The notes beneath the pieces were generated by a model that saw only the letters and a list, made by a program, of their open reading frames with translations, had not been told where the DNA came from and did not search any database. This document shows positions 62,824-64,000 of a DNA stretch of 64,000 bases, in pieces. Origin of the DNA: Chloroflexota bacterium (GTDB taxonomy: Bacteria > Chloroflexota > JAHJIN01). The DNA lies in NCBI GenBank assembly GCA_018823415.1, contig JAHJIN010000295.1:44165-108164 (forward strand). Direction: 5' to 3'. The stretch's first letter is position 1; each line of letters begins with the position of its first letter. The position numbers and the translations under genes were made by a program.

Positions 62824-62886
62824 CCTACCGCCCGCTGTCCCTATTGTTGCGGTGGACGGTTGGATACTGTCTTCTACGCGGCGAGT

Positions 62887-63195
62887 TTAGGAGGAATTGG
62901 AAGAAGCCTGAAGTGCCTCCCGCCGTTCCCGCAATTCCTCAACAAAGTTGATGGCTCGTTTGTAGGTCGTGTCCCGCTCGAGCATGCCCTGTTCAGCTAA
63001 TTGCTCCAACAGCACCAATAGCGTCTCCCCATCAATCGTTTGCCACATGTCCTCGCGCATAAAGACTACCAACGTCCGCATCCGTCGCCGCCCATGAATG
63101 CGAGTGATGTAAAAATCGTGCGGCAGCGTCCGAGTACGCGCCGCTTGTAGAAAGTAGGTCGAGGTCTTGATGTCTCCTTTGAAACCCAGGATCAT
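62887..63195 (-). CDS. Unknown ORF downstream of the pentapeptide gene, start uncertain
   Basis: From ATG 63195 the ORF gives 102 aa ending LQASSNSS. The same frame is open upstream to 63333, directly after the TAA of the pentapeptide gene, and the extra 46 codons look coding (EVEIRRDLAASGVHFEAHDL) but have no ATG, GTG or TTG. ILGFKGDIKTSTYFLQ, with DxK, resembles a nuclease-type core, but no family was recognised. It may be the downstream half of a former single gene with the pentapeptide repeat (both in one frame). Confidence 0.5.
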   Translation of the reverse strand: MILGFKGDIKTSTYFLQAARTRTLPHDFYITRIHGRRRMRTLVVFMREDMWQTIDGETLLVLLEQLAEQGMLERDTTYKRAINFVEELRERREALQASSNSS

Positions 63196-63333
63196 CAGAT
63201 CGTAAGGTGCTAGCCGTTCCTCACGGCGACGCAGGTCGTGGGCCTCAAAGTGAACACCAGACGCCGCCAGGTCGCGCCTGATCTCGACCTCGAGAGCATA
63301 TCCCAGGCCCTTCGTTCCAATAGCTTGTGTTCG

Positions 63334-63834
63334 TTATCCCGTTGCCGCAGCAAAGATCGTCAGCGCCGCTCGAGCCGCTCGCGTCGCCGCGGTCCCTACA
63401 GCTTTAGCCAGAACGTCCAGCAGACGTCGAACCTCGGGCAGGTCAGCTCCTACCAGGTTGGCGCCACTCATGTCCACTCCGACCAGATTAGTCCCTCTCA
63501 AGTTGGCCCAGCTCAAGCTGGCTTGGTTTAGGTTGGTTCCGCGTAGGTCGGCCCCGCTCAAGTCTGCCTTAGTCAAATTGGCCTTGCTTAGGTTGGCCCT
63601 CTGCAGATTGGCCTTGCTCAGGTTGGTCTTCTGCAAGTCGGTCCCGCTCAAGTCAGCTCCACCCAGGTCAGCTCCGCTTAGGATGGCCATGTAAAGCGTC
63701 GCCGTGTTCTGCAGCTTTGCCATGCGTAGGTTCGCCCCACTCAAGTCAGCGCCGACCAAGATGGCACCGCTCAAGTCAGCGCCGCTCAAGTCAGCGCCGT
63801 TCAGGTTCGCCTTGTGCAGATCGGCCTTGCTCAA
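63334..63834 (-). CDS. Pentapeptide-repeat protein, N-terminus possibly missing
   Basis: From TTG 63834 the ORF gives 166 aa, of which residues 1-130 are about 26 pentapeptide repeats A(D/N)LxX (ADLSGADLSGA, NLSKANLQRANLSKA), a right-handed quadrilateral helix. The repeats continue upstream for about 15 codons (SRLSGARLNGTNL) to a TAA at about 63882, without a start codon. The C-terminus (LLDVLAKAVGTAATRAARAAL) is helical. Functions of such proteins range from DNA mimics to unknown structural roles. The 5' end looks degenerate, so it may be truncated. Confidence 0.65.
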   Translation of the reverse strand: MSKADLHKANLNGADLSGADLSGAILVGADLSGANLRMAKLQNTATLYMAILSGADLGGADLSGTDLQKTNLSKANLQRANLSKANLTKADLSGADLRGTNLNQASLSWANLRGTNLVGVDMSGANLVGADLPEVRRLLDVLAKAVGTAATRAARAALTIFAAATG

Positions 63835-63968
63835 GTTGGTCCCGTTGAGCCTAGCCCCACTAAGCCTGGATTTCGCACGTTAACAACCGCATAGAGAACC
63901 TCAGACAGTAGCCACCGCGCCGGTTCTGTGGGATAATAGCGCCGACAACCACTCCCAGGAGTATGGCG

Positions 63969-64000
63969 ATGCACAAGGCTACTGCCACTCGGCGCTATCG
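63969..64000 (+). CDS. Possible gene start at the right edge (partial)
   Basis: Two ATGs (63963 and 63969) follow AGGAGT. The second is at a good distance and gives MHKATATRRY before the window ends. Ten residues are too few to recognise a family. The 130 bases before it (63840-63960) hold no other feature apart from a possible -10 box GATAAT near 63931. Confidence 0.35.
   Translation, partial: MHKATATRRY

Noticed and set aside
1..64000. tRNA, rRNA, CRISPR array, insertion sequence, phage or integrase genes
   Set aside because: Scanning gaps and repeats by eye gave no cloverleaf, no spaced direct repeats, no transposase motif and no integrase; negative result by inspection only.

Overview
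The window is a GC-rich (about 60%), densely coded bacterial segment with about 50 genes. It contains rpoB-rpoC in bacterial order, LysM-LCP envelope proteins, a toast-rack lipoprotein with an ECF sigma/anti-sigma pair, a very large BTAD/AAA/TPR regulator, and a heterodisulfide-reductase plus methylene-THF-reductase cluster beside beta-oxidation genes. Together these suggest an anaerobic Chloroflexota (Anaerolineae- or Dehalococcoidia-like) bacterium. That placement is inferred from gene content, not from phylogeny. No tRNA, rRNA, CRISPR array, insertion sequence or phage gene was recognised.

Layout. 1-7142 (minus strand): a His-rich protein cut by the left edge, a ChbG/YdjC deacetylase, an EamA transporter, an M55 aminopeptidase, an SDR lacking its catalytic Tyr/Lys, a V4R-domain protein, a PHP metallohydrolase and an MBL-fold hydrolase. 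7171-22594 (minus): a redox island in transcription order HdrA-HdrA fusion, MvhD (Cys form), HdrA-GltD-HdrA fusion, a small membrane protein, an acyl-CoA dehydrogenase homologue, a second MvhD with an in-frame TGA, an orphan DNA adenine methylase, MetV, MetF and an HdrC-HdrB fusion. 22678-30373 (minus): a beta-oxidation operon of thiolase, small conserved protein, 3-hydroxyacyl-CoA dehydrogenase, enoyl-CoA hydratase, acyl-CoA synthetase, acyl-CoA dehydrogenase and EtfB (no etfA follows). 30421-34678 (plus): zinc-ribbon protein, ECF sigma, anti-sigma, toast-rack lipoprotein and bactofilin-like protein. 34695-40400: LysM-LCP protein (minus) divergent from the 1301-aa regulator (plus). 40415-54447 (minus): extracytoplasmic solute-binding protein and SecG, AIM24 protein, cyclophilin, SixA-type phosphatase, rpoC, rpoB and glutamate dehydrogenase. 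54484-58127 (minus): a heterodimeric ABC exporter pair. 58165-62823 (plus): kinases, a methyltransferase, NUDIX, a frameshifted GNAT and a MDMPI/DinB-type protein. 62887-63834: a pentapeptide-repeat gene and a following ORF, both without good starts. A gene may begin at the right edge.

The most notable signal is at 11767-11769. An in-frame TGA interrupts a gene closely similar to the complete mvhD at 18824-19258, exactly where the paralogue has a cluster-type cysteine. A perfect 7-bp hairpin with a GGA loop starts 16 nt after the TGA, the geometry of a bacterial SECIS. I interpret this gene as a selenoprotein MvhD.

How the genes may work together (inference): acyl-CoA dehydrogenase and Etf electrons from beta-oxidation, NAD(P)H through the GltD module and methylene-THF through MetFV could meet on the HdrA/MvhD/HdrCB platform. 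This would be an elaborated relative of the MetFV-HdrABC-MvhD assembly known from acetogens. Several consensus-like TTGACA-17-TAnAAT promoters were found, one with a 20-bp palindromic operator in its spacer, as well as a CRP-type site, a structured leader before rpoB and tandem 7-bp repeats in gaps.
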